From positions 1 to 30,756 of the IMG/VR virus record IMGVR_UViG_3300002519_000024: a stretch of DNA of 30,756 nucleotides. The stretch is one strand, 5' to 3'. Below the pieces are notes generated by a model. The model worked only from the letters and a program-made list of their open reading frames with translations, was not told the DNA's origin and ran no database searches. A program made the translations under genes and the position numbers. Origin of the DNA: a virus. The stretch's first letter is position 1. Every line of letters starts with the position of its first letter. This document shows positions 5,830 through 13,671 of this stretch, piece by piece.

Positions 5830-5915
5830 CAAGCCACTCTGCTCTCTTTTATATATATTTTCCCCTATTTTGGACAGAGTCCCTTTATTACACGCACGCG
5901 GGTGTTATTTATATA

Positions 5916-5938
5916 TGAAGGCTCCGCTTGGACCTTCA
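5916..5938 (+). promoter_or_regulatory. Leader hairpin before the rightward operon
   Basis: TGAAGG (5916-5921) pairs with CCTTCA (5933-5938). The inner TCC/GGA pairing (5923-5925 with 5930-5932) closes a GCTT tetraloop, with one bulged C. It sits immediately downstream of a TATATA tract and 40 bp before the first rightward start codon, so it is probably in the 5' leader of the structural transcript. Confidence 0.45.
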
Positions 5939-5977
5939 CCTATATTTGGGACTCAACCAAACCAACAGGAGACAGAC

Positions 5978-6184
5978 ATGAATTATCTGGAACTACAGCT
6001 AGTTGATGACTCTAAGCTTATGGTGCAAAATGCTCTTGCGAGTGCATTGAGGGAGTTCGAGGGTGTGGACGCGCGTTATATTGACCTGGACAAGGTCAAG
6101 GCCAACCTGGAAGCCGCACTCCCTGGAACAACCTTCACCGTATCTGTGGAGTACGACGAACTTAACATCAAGCTCTCGCAGTAA
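5978..6184 (+). CDS. Small hypothetical protein, first gene of rightward operon
   Basis: A 68-residue acidic protein. ATG 5978 is supported by ACAGGAGACAGAC just before it; the upstream in-frame ATG at 5870 would read through the leader hairpin and is rejected. The sequence reads as a helix (KLMVQNALASALREFEGVDA), a second helix (DLDKVKANLEAALP) and a beta strand (TTFTVSVEYDELNIKLS). No family is recognised. As the first rightward gene, it could be regulatory or a small virion-assembly protein. Confidence 0.7.
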   Translation: MNYLELQLVDDSKLMVQNALASALREFEGVDARYIDLDKVKANLEAALPGTTFTVSVEYDELNIKLSQ

Positions 6185-6195
6185 GGAGAACTGAA

Positions 6196-6528
6196 TTGAA
6201 TAGGCATCAGGAGGAAGTATGCCAGAAGCTTGGAATAGATTGGGAGACGTTTGACCTGATCATGGAGAAGCTTGGTGGTATACTACAAAGAAAGGACCTG
6301 TTGGAGAAGTACCTTGCGCTCAAGCGCAACTCCGATATGGGTGACAATTGCTACTATGCCGGCATCGCCGCGAACATGCTTGTCACCCATGGAACCTTTG
6401 ACGAGTTGAAGGAGTTGATAGTTGGGCTCAAAGAACTTACCGAAGAGACTAGACCCCAAACGGGTGAGGTCGAAGGCGGAGAAGAAGATACCGAAACACA
6501 AGCGGTACCCGGACATCTATCACTTTAA
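6196..6528 (+). CDS. Hypothetical helical protein, TTG start
   Basis: A 110-residue protein that starts at TTG 6196; AAGGAG lies seven bases upstream, overlapping the end of the previous gene. The first about 85 residues are helical and amphipathic (QEEVCQKLGIDWETFDLIME, FDELKELIVGLKELTEE). The last 25 residues (TGEVEGGEEDTETQAVPGHL) are acidic and low-complexity and lie in the 107-nt overlap with the next gene. The first part resembles small DNA-packaging or scaffolding-type helical proteins only in general character. A small terminase role is conceivable from its place in front of the packaging genes, but no helix-turn-helix is clear. Confidence 0.65.
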   Translation: MNRHQEEVCQKLGIDWETFDLIMEKLGGILQRKDLLEKYLALKRNSDMGDNCYYAGIAANMLVTHGTFDELKELIVGLKELTEETRPQTGEVEGGEEDTETQAVPGHLSL

Positions 6529-7414
6529 TACGTGGTTCAAGCAGAAGAGCAACGTACACAAACCCCTACACCCCGATTACAAGAGAATGAAGGAGAAGCT
6601 TCAATTGGACGCTATAACCAAGATGGATGATTTGGAAGAGGACGCACTCAAGAACGTGCAGAAGAGATTGGATGAGATAAAGGTGGAGGAGGAGCGGCAG
6701 GTCGCCTTGGCGGTCAAGCCATCGGACACCTGGTTCCAGACGTTGAATCTGGCCATAGATGAGTATCCCGACCTGCAGCTCACCCCTGAGGAGCAGCGAA
6801 GGGTTCACAAGTCGGCCCGCCTGACAAGAACCGGACTCGCCTCACAGGTTCCCATGACATGTCCCACACGAGAGAGATGTCCGTTCGCCAAGGGATGGCA
6901 GAACGGTGGAGGACATTGTGAGTATGCCAAGCTCCGCAAGGAGCCCATCGGAAAGCCCTGCATAGTGGAGATGGACCTTATCGCCTACAAGACCAAGGAG
7001 TATGCCGACCAGTTCGAGGTGGGCTCTACACCTGAGGAGGCGACCGACAGGTTGCAATGCATGGAGCTTGCCGAGTACGACGTGTATGAACGTAGAGTGA
7101 CCCTGCTTCTGGGTGGGAAGGAGCGCTCCGATCTGACGGAGGAGAATGTCATAGGTGTGGATGAGGCGGAAAATCCTATATATGCGAGACAGATCGCCTT
7201 GCCTTGGCATCTCAAGATTCAGATAAAGAACCGCCGGGACCGCGTCCTGCAGCAGATGGTGGCGACACGCAGGGAGAAGTATAAGAGAGCTGCCGCCATG
7301 GGCAAGCTGGAAGAGGGAGACGCCAACCTGGGCTTCGCCGGGGTCATGGGCAAGTTCGAGAGACTCCAGAAGGAAGGGGTCATAGACATCAACGTCTTCG
7401 AAGAGAATGAGTAA
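6422..7414 (+). CDS. Cys-motif phage protein, possible packaging or DNA-binding factor
   Basis: A 330-residue protein from TTG 6422, with GGAG and a 7-nt spacer upstream, overlapping the preceding gene by 107 nt. The N-terminus is very basic (KRLDPKRVRSKAEKKIPKHK). Residues 147-183 hold four cysteines in the pattern C147-x5-C153-PFA, C166 and PIGKPC180-xVE, which probably bind zinc or an iron-sulfur cluster. From memory, this CP...CPFA...PIGKpC.vE arrangement occurs in an uncharacterised protein encoded upstream of structural genes in other tailed phages. After it the protein is helical and charged. No catalytic motif is seen. A small terminase or other DNA-handling role is inference only. 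Its stop overlaps the start of the giant protein by one base. Confidence 0.72.
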   Translation: MGSKNLPKRLDPKRVRSKAEKKIPKHKRYPDIYHFNTWFKQKSNVHKPLHPDYKRMKEKLQLDAITKMDDLEEDALKNVQKRLDEIKVEEERQVALAVKPSDTWFQTLNLAIDEYPDLQLTPEEQRRVHKSARLTRTGLASQVPMTCPTRERCPFAKGWQNGGGHCEYAKLRKEPIGKPCIVEMDLIAYKTKEYADQFEVGSTPEEATDRLQCMELAEYDVYERRVTLLLGGKERSDLTEENVIGVDEAENPIYARQIALPWHLKIQIKNRRDRVLQQMVATRREKYKRAAAMGKLEEGDANLGFAGVMGKFERLQKEGVIDINVFEENE

Positions 7415-10400
7415 TGATCAAGGACTTCCTATCAAGGGCTAGCTTCTTCGATATCGAGACTACCGGTCTCGATCCCAGAAAATCCAGCACTTCGATTTGG
7501 GAAGGGGCCATCTATCATGAGGGCCGCAACACGGTTTGGAAGAGAGCCAAGCCCATCTCCCCCAATACAGGTCGGGTCATTCCGATCTCTCAGATGTCCC
7601 CGTGGACTCAAGCCTCTCTCAGTCAAGGAAGCACACCTATCACAGATGAGATCCTGAGCAAGGGTCTCAACCGCAAGCCTTTCATCAGCCGTATGCTCGG
7701 AGAGATGAAGGGAAGGGACGTGTGGGTCCAGAACCTGCCGTTCGAATCACGCCATTTGGCCGCCAACATGAGCGACCGCACCTACACAGACTTCATCAAG
7801 TCAGCCAGACTTCAGACCTTCTCTGTAAACAAGGACCCCATTACAGGCAAGCTCGCCTCAAGGCGTCTGTTCACCACCTCACCCATCGTAGAGCAGGCCG
7901 TGTCAAAGGCATGGGGAGCTGCGCCTGGCGACAGCTCGATGAAAGCATGGGGCGGTGTATGGGGTGCTATCAAGAAGGAGCTCACCCAAGGGGTTCCTGA
8001 TGATGTGACACGTATCTTCGACATCCAGGACGTATCCAGATCCTTGTTCGCAAAGGCTCAGATGGAAGGCTACATGAGACGTAGCGGTGACATCTTCACG
8101 GGCACCTCGGTGGAGACCTACTCCCAGTTGATGGAAGGTATGGCCGAGTCACACAGGGCCCCTGTCGATATCAAGGCACAGTCTCGAATGCTCAAGTCCT
8201 ATATGGGCATGCTCGAGAAGATGGATTCGGGTACTGGTCTCTCCATCAAGGAGAAGGACTATCTCATGTCCGTCTCTCTGCTCCAGCCCAAGTTGAAGAG
8301 ACAGAATGCCGCGAAGACCCTCTCTTCCGCCTATGCTCAGATCATGGACTTCAGAAGCAACCAGGGTCCTGGATATCCTGTGGCGATCGGAAGACGGATC
8401 AAGGACATCGAAGCAGGACACTACACCGGAAAGACGATCTCAAAGACCATTCCGGAGATGACGTACAAGCATCTGACGGACATGGAAGATGTAGTCGCAC
8501 AGCTGACAAGGTCTCAGGACAGGAACGTTCGGATCGGCCGGATGCACAGAGCGCAGAAGGTCGACTATCAATCTATGTGGGGCTCGATGAGAGGTGCTCT
8601 CAGAGGAAAGGAGAACTGGCAAGGTGCTCTGCATGAGTGGGAGAAGGGTTACAAGGTCAGTGATGAGGTCTATGGCTCATTGAGATCTGGAAAGGGTCTT
8701 CCTGGCGCAAGGGCTGGCAATGTCGGAGACAAGGCGTTCTCCTGGGCGAAGAAGAACTGGAAGGCTATTGCAGTGGGAGGAGCGGGAATCCTTGCGTTGC
8801 ATGCTCTGACCGGCGGGCCCAACAACGATCCTCTATACGGTGTTGATGTAGACGATCCCTATCCGGGAGACACCACGTCTCCTCCGTCTTTCAGTCCAAG
8901 CGGAAAGTTCGGCGGAGTCATTCACAGGAAGACTGATTCAAGCATGGCCATGTATGTTCCCGATTCCAAGGATACGATTCAGATCGAGGATGCTGACACC
9001 GCCATCCTCCACCTTGCAAAGGGAGGCACGCATGCCATTCGTATGGCTGGTATCGATGCTCCTGAGGTAGGCCACAAAGATGAGTATGCTGAGGGCAGAG
9101 TCCTTCAAGAGCAGCCGTATGGACAGGAGGCTACAGAGACTCTGAACCGACTTATGGGAGAGATGGACAGCGTAGGTGTACTGTTTGACGAAGCCGGCCG
9201 TACATCCTATGGCCGTACAGTCGGTGTCCTCATGGGAGAGAGAGACGGACAGCAGTTCAATCTGAATGAGATGCTTGTCAAGGCGGGTTCGGCAAAGTTC
9301 CTGCCATTCGGAAAGAGACGTGACTCCATCATCGACAGAGGCGCATTCCAAAGAGCGGAGAATGAGGCCTACGCAGCACACAGAGGCATGTGGGACGAAG
9401 AGGGGTGGAGAAGGGTAAGACAGGCAGAGGGTGACAAGGACACTGTCACAAACGTTTCGTTCACCAACATGGAAAGAATGAGCAACGACTTCAGGATCGC
9501 AGCACTTCTTCGTAGACAAAGAGACATGACCGTATCCTACAACCTCGCCGCTGGTGGCAAGGACGACCACAACGTCATCGAGGGTCTGCCCCATGGTTGG
9601 TTCGGCAGCAAGCGTAAGTACAACACCGACTTCGGCTCTGGTTACCAGGGAGAGAGCTTCGGTGTCGGAGACGCCATCTTCATGGCAGGCTCCGCGCTTA
9701 CAGGATTCGACAGGTTTGGAGGCAAGGGTGGAGCCATCGGTGCTGCGATCGGACTTGGCTGGACAGCTCTTACAAAGGGAACGTCTTCAGTACTGGGAGA
9801 CAGCACTGCGGGAGACGCCTGGAGGTTCTTGAGTGGTGGTATCACAGCTTCGGCAGCAACCTCCATGTTTGCATCATCCATGATGAAGGGTGGTCTTTTG
9901 GAGCCTGTTGGAAAGGAGATGTCTAAGGGCTTCTCGAGCTTGGTTGGAGGAACGACAAAGAAGTTCCTTGGGACCAGCTCTGGAGAGGCTTACCTGAAGA
10001 GTAGAGGTATGGCGAGAGAGCCTGCAGAGAAAGAGCTCCTGTCCTTCCTTGAGAGAACAAAGGATGACCCTCGTGGCTTCTTTGCTGTAATTCAAGAGGG
10101 TGGTGAGACATTGTCAGAGCTGGGTGGCTTCATGAGGAAGTCCGACTCAATTGGAACTAAGGGAGTCGGTGGCCTCCTCGGGTCACTTACAAATCCCTAT
10201 GTCCAAGGTTTCCTTGGCTCTCCGAAGCTGGCAGGTGCGATCAAGCATCACGGTACCAGAAAGGGTTTGACTGAGCACTTCGAAAAGGAGATGCCGTGGT
10301 TGGGTGTGACCAAGAACGATATTGAATACATAGCAGGAGAGGGTTTCTCCAAGCCAAGGTATATGGAGACTCTTAGGATGAGAGGCTTCAGGGACAAGAT

Positions 10401-13400
10401 CCATGAGCAGGCCTCTGTAGGTACGAGGAATGAGGTATTCACGAAGGTTAGAAAAGAGGTGTCCAAGGGGTATTCTTATGAGTACGGAGGCAAGACGTCT
10501 CACTTATTAAAGTCGAACGACGGCTTTGTTTCGGGCATGGGTCTTACCCATCGTGGACGAGCTGTCGCTGACAAAAAGATCGCTCCGTATGAACATGGTA
10601 AATGGGTTTCGGAAGGCAAGCCAGGTAAGTCCAAGCATTTCAGCCCGCATGAGATAGATCGGTTCCTAAAGTATGACAAGAACATTCTTGAACATGCACA
10701 GACAAGAGCCTCAATAAGAAAGGAAGTGGGAGAGGACACCTGGAAAAAGTGGACAGAGGGTCCTCTGGATGAGTATGGCAGCAATCCATTTACAGGTATG
10801 CTTGGACTCGCGGAGGGACTGACCAAGCAAAAGGAGGCTCTTGGTTGGAAATCATTGAATGTAAAGGACCTTGTCGAGAGCTCTTTTACGAAGAGCACGT
10901 ATGCAGACAGTTATAGGTATATTCCATCCAATCATGCTAGAGGACTTAGGGAAGCAGGGCTGAAAGACGCTATGTATGCGAAGGCTAATAGAATCTCCAT
11001 GGAGGAAGGAGGGATTGGAGCCATCCGTAAGGAGATGAAGGGTAAGTTCGCAGCCAGCGAAGGTGAGATGAGCACTCACTTCCTTGATGCAAGTGCAGGT
11101 CTGAAAGACATCCCAGCAGAAGAATATTTCAAGGCGAATGCTCTTGACCTTTATTACGGAGCGGCTGGTGGTCTTATGTTGGGTGGTGCTGTCGGCGCTC
11201 TAAATATGGGTTACGATGCGCTCTTCGGAAGAAGCACCTTCTCTGGGCACGATGACAACTACAACACAATCGAGGGCCTCTCTCACAAGGGAATGGCAGG
11301 AGCATCACGTAGGCGCAATACTGGCTTCGGATCTGGCTGGAAGGGAATCTTTGGAGGCTATAAGAAGTTCATGGCTGCCAGCAGGGAGGAGATCGGCTCT
11401 GCACTTAGAGGGTGGGCTGGTAAGAGATCTGTGGTCCAGAAGGGTCTCCTCGGTCAGCCTGCTGCATTGCAAATGGCGTTGACCAGTGAAGGATTGTCCG
11501 GCGCTATTTTTCAAGATCCCCATGCGATAAGTTTTTTTTCTCGTCATCTTAAAGTTAATCCAAAAATTCTTGAGGAAGTTACTGTAGCACATGAGGTATC
11601 AGAGCTTTACCATGGTTTACGGATTGGAGAGAAGACTCTTGCTGGCATGGGGTCTCCAAAGAGATCTATTATAGACAGACTTTTTGGAAGGAATAAGACT
11701 CATTCAGAAGAGGCTATTAAGAGTGCTCTTAATTCATCTTTACAACCTACATTTGGCTCTCACTTTAGTCCCTCTGTTATCGCTGATGAATTAATTTATG
11801 GCGCAAAGATGGGTCCAGAGCATTATGATGTTGTAAAACGAATGCGTATGTGGGAGATTGCCAATCAGCCTGACAAGGCATACGCAACAAGAACTCGAAA
11901 GATAATCGCTGCATTTGAAAAGAACCAACTGCCAAAGTTCTCTGGATTCGATGATGCCTATAACACCATTCGGGGCCTTCCTCATAATGGAAAGGCAGGG
12001 GCATCACGTCGACGTAACACACACTTTGGATCTGGATATAAGGGAGATGAAGGGCTTACTGTCGGAGGTATTCTTTCTGGCGCAAACAAGCTCTTTATGG
12101 TTGGTGCCTCTGCCATTACAGGGTACGATCGCTTTGGTGTTCGAGGAGCAATTGGTGGGGCAGCCCTTGGTATCGGCCTTGGCTTTGGAATGGAGCTTGG
12201 CAAGTTTGACCACGCAGAAGGAAATCTTGGAAAGACTCTTTGGAACGTAGGACTTGAGGGCATAGGAACATCTGCAGGAGCCTCCATGCTTGCATCGTCG
12301 ATGATGAAAGGGGCATTCTTCAGAGGGAAGCTGGGAAAGTACGGTACAGATGAGCAGCTTGTGGGCATGGCTGAGAGCCTAGGTCTTTCTCCTGAAATAG
12401 GAAAGGCAGGTGGCATGTATGGGATGTTGGGGAGATCTTATAGGCAAAAGATTGAAACTGCACTCCCAGGTAAGCTTGGAGAGATTCTGGGAAGAGGAGT
12501 GGAGGCTCAAACAGGATCTCCTCACATGTTGGATGCAGTTCTTCAGCATGGTTCCATTCAAGCGATTCCTCCTCAAGAGTTCTTTATTGCGAATGCAAGA
12601 GATGTTATGTCTGGTGCTGCTGCGGGCTTTGTGGCATCAAGTCCCATTGCATTCGGTTCGTACCTGTTCTCTGGAAAAGACGATGCTTACAACTCGATCG
12701 AAGGTCTTCCTCATAAGGGGATGGCTGGGGCCAGTCGTAGACAAAGAACCGACTTCGGGTCTGGTTATCAAGGAGAAGATCAGGTTGGAGCCTTTGGCGG
12801 TATGGTGGGACTCGGAGCCACCCTCTATGCAGGTCGTGGCGCATACAGTGTTCGTGGAAACTTGATGATGGCTCGTGGCCACTGGCGTGGATACATGGAC
12901 TTCTTCCATGGTACTCCGATTGCGAACAGAGCGAATATCTTGGCGGAAGGTCTTGTGCCCAATGCCAAGGACTGGGACAAGATCAAGCATCTGACTCCTA
13001 CAGACCCTGCTCAGAAGGCTCTGTTCGCTCAAATTAGAGAGAAGGGAGAGAGGGTATTCTTCTCTGGTGAATCTTGGATTGCAAGAGCACATGCAAGTCA
13101 ACAGGTAAAGCAGAACATTGGTCCTTTTATGGAAAACATGGGAAAGGCCAAAGGTATGCTGGGTTATTTCCACCCTTCTGTTCATGGAGGAAAAGCAGAG
13201 GGAGCGATATTCAAGTTCCGCCTTCCGATGGAAGAGATCGCTTCTCAGACTGGCCTCTTGGCTCAGTATGAAGCCATTACAGGGAGTGAAGGAGTTTCTA
13301 AGTTTCTCAAGGGATGGGGAGATGCATTTGCTTCTCATACAGGTCCTTCTATTGACCTATCAAGAGCAGGAGGGGTGGCTCCTGAACTCTTTAATGAGGT

Positions 13401-13671
13401 AATTCCGACAAGAGGAGGAGAGATTCTCTGGGGAGAGAAGGAGGTCCTAAGGGCTGCAGAAACCACAGGCTTTAAGCCCAATAAGGCAAAGGCTGCTGGA
13501 AGATTTGCTCTTGCAATGGCTCCAATAGTATTGGCAGGCTGGGGAGTGAACAAGATGTGGAATGCGATGCATACAGACGCGACTACAGACATGAAGAAGA
13601 AGATGTCCAGGAAGAATATTCAAGGACATGCTAATATGGATCCAAAGAGGCATATGAATATTTATGGCTAA
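7414..13671 (+). CDS. Giant multi-domain polyvalent-type protein (exonuclease, SNase, ART)
   Basis: A 2085-residue protein starting in a TAATG overlap. Residues 11-20 read FFDIETTGLD, the first motif of DnaQ-type exonucleases (Asp13, Glu15). A weaker second motif, WVQNLPFESRHLA, is near 105-115, and a HRAQKVD string near 378-384 may or may not be the third. Residues about 517-675 are a staphylococcal-nuclease domain: RMAGIDAPE (Arg543, Asp548, Glu551), YGR with Arg601, LVKAGSAKF and the closing AYAAHRGMW. Four copies of GASRRRNTxFGSGY-like motifs begin near 717, 1280, 1513 and 1756. Residues about 1365-1510 carry HEVSE...SHFSPSV, a possible metal site. Residues about 1828-2015 resemble ADP-ribosyltransferases (FFHGT, VFFSGESWIARAHA, GGE). 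Several Gly/Ala hydrophobic segments suggest membrane contact. It is likely packed in the virion and delivered with DNA, by analogy with phage polyvalent proteins. Confidence 0.85.
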   Translation: MIKDFLSRASFFDIETTGLDPRKSSTSIWEGAIYHEGRNTVWKRAKPISPNTGRVIPISQMSPWTQASLSQGSTPITDEILSKGLNRKPFISRMLGEMKGRDVWVQNLPFESRHLAANMSDRTYTDFIKSARLQTFSVNKDPITGKLASRRLFTTSPIVEQAVSKAWGAAPGDSSMKAWGGVWGAIKKELTQGVPDDVTRIFDIQDVSRSLFAKAQMEGYMRRSGDIFTGTSVETYSQLMEGMAESHRAPVDIKAQSRMLKSYMGMLEKMDSGTGLSIKEKDYLMSVSLLQPKLKRQNAAKTLSSAYAQIMDFRSNQGPGYPVAIGRRIKDIEAGHYTGKTISKTIPEMTYKHLTDMEDVVAQLTRSQDRNVRIGRMHRAQKVDYQSMWGSMRGALRGKENWQGALHEWEKGYKVSDEVYGSLRSGKGLPGARAGNVGDKAFSWAKKNWKAIAVGGAGILALHALTGGPNNDPLYGVDVDDPYPGDTTSPPSFSPSGKFGGVIHRKTDSSMAMYVPDSKDTIQIEDADTAILHLAKGGTHAIRMAGIDAPEVGHKDEYAEGRVLQEQPYGQEATETLNRLMGEMDSVGVLFDEAGRTSYGRTVGVLMGERDGQQFNLNEMLVKAGSAKFLPFGKRRDSIIDRGAFQRAENEAYAAHRGMWDEEGWRRVRQAEGDKDTVTNVSFTNMERMSNDFRIAALLRRQRDMTVSYNLAAGGKDDHNVIEGLPHGWFGSKRKYNTDFGSGYQGESFGVGDAIFMAGSALTGFDRFGGKGGAIGAAIGLGWTALTKGTSSVLGDSTAGDAWRFLSGGITASAATSMFASSMMKGGLLEPVGKEMSKGFSSLVGGTTKKFLGTSSGEAYLKSRGMAREPAEKELLSFLERTKDDPRGFFAVIQEGGETLSELGGFMRKSDSIGTKGVGGLLGSLTNPYVQGFLGSPKLAGAIKHHGTRKGLTEHFEKEMPWLGVTKNDIEYIAGEGFSKPRYMETLRMRGFRDKIHEQASVGTRNEVFTKVRKEVSKGYSYEYGGKTSHLLKSNDGFVSGMGLTHRGRAVADKKIAPYEHGKWVSEGKPGKSKHFSPHEIDRFLKYDKNILEHAQTRASIRKEVGEDTWKKWTEGPLDEYGSNPFTGMLGLAEGLTKQKEALGWKSLNVKDLVESSFTKSTYADSYRYIPSNHARGLREAGLKDAMYAKANRISMEEGGIGAIRKEMKGKFAASEGEMSTHFLDASAGLKDIPAEEYFKANALDLYYGAAGGLMLGGAVGALNMGYDALFGRSTFSGHDDNYNTIEGLSHKGMAGASRRRNTGFGSGWKGIFGGYKKFMAASREEIGSALRGWAGKRSVVQKGLLGQPAALQMALTSEGLSGAIFQDPHAISFFSRHLKVNPKILEEVTVAHEVSELYHGLRIGEKTLAGMGSPKRSIIDRLFGRNKTHSEEAIKSALNSSLQPTFGSHFSPSVIADELIYGAKMGPEHYDVVKRMRMWEIANQPDKAYATRTRKIIAAFEKNQLPKFSGFDDAYNTIRGLPHNGKAGASRRRNTHFGSGYKGDEGLTVGGILSGANKLFMVGASAITGYDRFGVRGAIGGAALGIGLGFGMELGKFDHAEGNLGKTLWNVGLEGIGTSAGASMLASSMMKGAFFRGKLGKYGTDEQLVGMAESLGLSPEIGKAGGMYGMLGRSYRQKIETALPGKLGEILGRGVEAQTGSPHMLDAVLQHGSIQAIPPQEFFIANARDVMSGAAAGFVASSPIAFGSYLFSGKDDAYNSIEGLPHKGMAGASRRQRTDFGSGYQGEDQVGAFGGMVGLGATLYAGRGAYSVRGNLMMARGHWRGYMDFFHGTPIANRANILAEGLVPNAKDWDKIKHLTPTDPAQKALFAQIREKGERVFFSGESWIARAHASQQVKQNIGPFMENMGKAKGMLGYFHPSVHGGKAEGAIFKFRLPMEEIASQTGLLAQYEAITGSEGVSKFLKGWGDAFASHTGPSIDLSRAGGVAPELFNEVIPTRGGEILWGEKEVLRAAETTGFKPNKAKAAGRFALAMAPIVLAGWGVNKMWNAMHTDATTDMKKKMSRKNIQGHANMDPKRHMNIYG
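9562..9663 (+). repeat. FGSG motif copy 1 (coding repeat)
   Basis: Residues about 717-750 of the giant protein read DDHNVIEGLPHGW...YNTDFGSGYQG. This is the most divergent of four copies, lacking the GMAGASRR part. It is followed by a module with TGFDRFG and ASSMMKG that recurs after copy 3. Confidence 0.75.
11251..11346 (+). repeat. FGSG motif copy 2 (coding repeat)
   Basis: Residues about 1280-1311 read DDNYNTIEGLSHKGMAGAS, then RRRNTGFGSGW. It is preceded by a hydrophobic Gly/Ala segment and a PAEEYFKANALD string that has a counterpart (PPQEFFIANARD) before copy 4. Confidence 0.8.
11950..12045 (+). repeat. FGSG motif copy 3 (coding repeat)
   Basis: Residues about 1513-1544 read DDAYNTIRGLPHNGKAGAS, then RRRNTHFGSGY. 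The following module (ITGYDRFGVRGAIGGA, LASSMMKG) matches the one after copy 1, showing a large internal duplication. Confidence 0.8.
12679..12774 (+). repeat. FGSG motif copy 4 (coding repeat)
   Basis: Residues about 1756-1787 read DDAYNSIEGLPHKGMAGAS, then RRQRTDFGSGY. It is the last copy and lies directly before the ADP-ribosyltransferase-like domain. Confidence 0.8.

Larger units (their letters stand above)
5582..5977. promoter_or_regulatory. Divergent control region between leftward and rightward genes
   Basis: This 396-bp stretch has no credible gene and is the only long non-coding region in the window. It is A+T-rich in its middle and separates the leftward from the rightward transcription units, so it should hold promoters for both. 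Visible elements are an inverted repeat at 5660-5676, two adjoining inverted repeats at 5718-5745, a 14-nt direct repeat (5786-5799 and 5816-5829), TATATA-rich tracts near 5848-5860 and 5907-5916, and a hairpin at 5916-5938. No convincing -35/-10 pair of the housekeeping type with good spacing was found, so a phage-specific or alternative promoter is likely. Confidence 0.6.

Noticed and set aside
5781-5850. Short - strand frame ending ELEEKKN that contains the 14-nt direct repeat
   Set aside because: Only about 20 codons from a GTG with no ribosome binding site; it could be a decayed gene end but cannot be supported.
5848-5916. TATATA tracts as archaeal TATA boxes
   Set aside because: All genes have bacterial-type ribosome binding sites and phage families typical of bacteria, and no B-recognition element or spacing pattern is consistent; plain A+T-rich DNA explains them.
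12637-13338. Long - strand frame (233 codons) opposite the giant protein, and similar ones at 8938-9594 and 11982-12416
   Set aside because: They are Ser/Leu/Arg-rich antisense frames with no ribosome binding sites, wholly inside a strongly supported + strand gene.
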